A stretch of DNA of 14,719 nucleotides from JBCDLI01 sp038745535 (lineage in GTDB: Bacteria > Pseudomonadota > Alphaproteobacteria > Rhizobiales > Rhizobiaceae): the NCBI GenBank assembly GCA_038745535.1, contig JBCDLI010000060.1, forward strand, positions 1-14,719, written 5' to 3'. The translations under genes and the position numbers were made by a program. Below the pieces are notes generated by a model. That model did not search any database. It saw nothing but the letters and a program-made list of their open reading frames with translations, and was not told the origin of the DNA. Below, in pieces: positions 13,523 through 14,719 of the stretch. The first letter of the stretch is position 1, and each line of letters opens with the position of its first letter.

Positions 13523-14719
13523 ATTCCGAAGAACACGCGGAGCGCTGCGATAGCTTCTCGCACAGCCTTGATGACTGCTTGGCCCTGAGGAGTATTCGAA
13601 AGAGAAACCGCAGAATCGAGAGTGTTCAGAAGCTTTGACATGAATCCCAGCGTCGCTGCCGCATAGCGTTTCTTCGGCGTAATCGATCCAGTGACAGGTT
13701 TATCACTCGGGTCTACGCTTGGCCAAGCAACTGAAAAATTGTCAGCGTCTGCCGCGGCTTGCCCGAAAAACTCAGCAAAATCGTCGTCAGTAAGCTCGAT
13801 TTCATGAAGTGCTTTGACGGCTTCATTGACATCCGAAATCGGCTTGCTGAGCGCATCGCCCGTCGCAGCAGCTTCGTCAAACGGCAGCGGCGCGATGATT
13901 TCATCGGCTTTTTTAGCCAGCGGGTAATGCTGCAGAATTTCTTTGTGATTTGAGTTCCAGCTGACTCGTAGGCTCTTGGTTCCGGTGCTCCATACGTCCG
14001 AATGTGGATCGTCAAACTCTGCAATGAATGCGTCACCATATTGAGCGACGAGCCGAGTTGAGAGAGCGAGCGGACCTTTGAGTAGATTTCGCCGATATGC
14101 ATCGAGATTGACGCCAACACTTGGTGGCGCGTTGCCTGGCAGCTGATCGATCATTGTTTGGCAAAGCTCGGCTTGATCAAACGGCAGGTTCTCCAACTGC
14201 GCCTGAGCAACAACTTGATCGACTTCGGAATTATTTGTGACGGTTAGTTTATCGACGCCATTTTCGGTCTTGAGGCCGGGCTGCGGGCTGGCGACCTCGG
14301 CTAAGGCATTTAAGTCGATAGCGTCTTCTTCTTCCTCATCCAAAATCCCCGGCTTCCAACCCAAGGCCTCCGCAACATCATCTATGATTTTGGATGCCGG
14401 GCGGTCATCGGTAATGGTCCAGAAGGTACTGCGTTTAAGGGTTTGGTTTTTGTGGAGTGCCAGATCGCGGGCGCGTTCGCCGAGGAAGATGTTGTTCCAA
14501 CGCTCGTCCGTCGTGCCGTGCAACAACGGCATGTACCAATCACGGAGCATGGCGGCATTTGGTGTGCCGAGGATATTTGTTAGGTCAGATAAGCGTGCGA
14601 CTTCTGACAAGAGAGTTTCAGGGACAGAAACCTCACTGTCTTCTTGGCCCGATTTTTCGCTGATCCACAAAGCGGATTGGGAAAGCGTTTCTTCTCCATC
14701 CCTGACTAAGGTCGCGCAG
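13519..14719 (-). CDS. Unrecognised protein, 5' part outside the window
   Basis: The frame is open from the right edge to TAA at 13519-13521, giving at least 399 residues; the true start is probably beyond the window (a TTG at 14670 is possible but not convincing). I do not recognise a family. The visible protein is soluble-looking and acidic, with a run of acidic residues (DEEEEDAIDLNALAE) near the middle of the N-terminal half. Other visible segments are LRDWYMPLLHGTTDERWNNI, which has an aromatic, ordered look, then a Gln/Asn-rich linker (VTNNSEVDQVVAQAQLENL). The last 45 residues (TLGFMSKLLNTLDSAVSLSN ... REAIAALRVFFGI) are predicted helical and mildly hydrophobic. There is no signal peptide, Walker motif or metal cluster. 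Steady coding character over 1.2 kb makes it a real gene. Repeat R3 abuts its stop. Confidence 0.75.
   Translation of the reverse strand, partial: CATLVRDGEETLSQSALWISEKSGQEDSEVSVPETLLSEVARLSDLTNILGTPNAAMLRDWYMPLLHGTTDERWNNIFLGERARDLALHKNQTLKRSTFWTITDDRPASKIIDDVAEALGWKPGILDEEEEDAIDLNALAEVASPQPGLKTENGVDKLTVTNNSEVDQVVAQAQLENLPFDQAELCQTMIDQLPGNAPPSVGVNLDAYRRNLLKGPLALSTRLVAQYGDAFIAEFDDPHSDVWSTGTKSLRVSWNSNHKEILQHYPLAKKADEIIAPLPFDEAAATGDALSKPISDVNEAVKALHEIELTDDDFAEFFGQAAADADNFSVAWPSVDPSDKPVTGSITPKKRYAAATLGFMSKLLNTLDSAVSLSNTPQGQAVIKAVREAIAALRVFFGI

Noticed and set aside
13228..13638. Plus-strand open frame of 136 residues spanning R2 and R3
   Set aside because: It is composed of antisense DUF559 sequence, the translated repeats and antisense of the right-edge gene, with no coherent protein.

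Overview
The window is a moderately GC-rich chromosomal segment that reads as alphaproteobacterial, probably Hyphomicrobiales/Rhizobiales or a relative. The evidence is the linkage dsbA-smc-ppdK, a two-subunit bacterial xanthine dehydrogenase, a PrlF/AbrB-PemK toxin-antitoxin pair, and best family resemblance throughout. Taxonomy is inferred from gene content only. I see no rRNA, tRNA, CRISPR array or insertion sequence.

Left part (1-2732): the 5' end of xdhB and the complete xdhA lie on the minus strand with an ATGA overlap. They encode the molybdopterin and the FeS/FAD subunits of xanthine dehydrogenase. A plus-strand metallo-beta-lactamase-fold hydrolase with a C-terminal winged helix diverges from xdhA.

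Middle part (2722-11369): six minus-strand genes in transcription order: a YjbQ-family protein, a small lipoprotein, a DsbA-like thiol-disulfide oxidoreductase, SMC, pyruvate phosphate dikinase (ppdK) and a DUF1499 membrane protein. ppdK and DUF1499 are joined by a TGATG overlap. ppdK has its own 123-bp leader carrying a perfect 7+1+7 palindrome over a candidate -10. Its product has Ser where the family has the catalytic Cys of the ICGEHGG motif. The DUF1499 gene ends tail-to-tail with the hydrolase, overlapping it by 11 bp.

Right part (11494-14719): ung (uracil-DNA glycosylase) on the plus strand, then a toxin-antitoxin pair (PrlF/AbrB antitoxin and PemK/MazF-like toxin) with an operator palindrome touching the antitoxin ATG. 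Next comes an accessory-looking stretch: a DUF559 (PD-(D/E)XK, Vsr-like) nuclease gene with a probable nonsense truncation. It is bracketed by inverted copies of a G-rich repeat that combines a hairpin with a canonical G-quadruplex pattern, and a third copy lies just upstream. The window ends inside a long unrecognised minus-strand gene.

The most unusual items are the repeat/DUF559 arrangement, the Cys-to-Ser change in PPDK, and the palindromic control elements in front of ppdK and the antitoxin gene.
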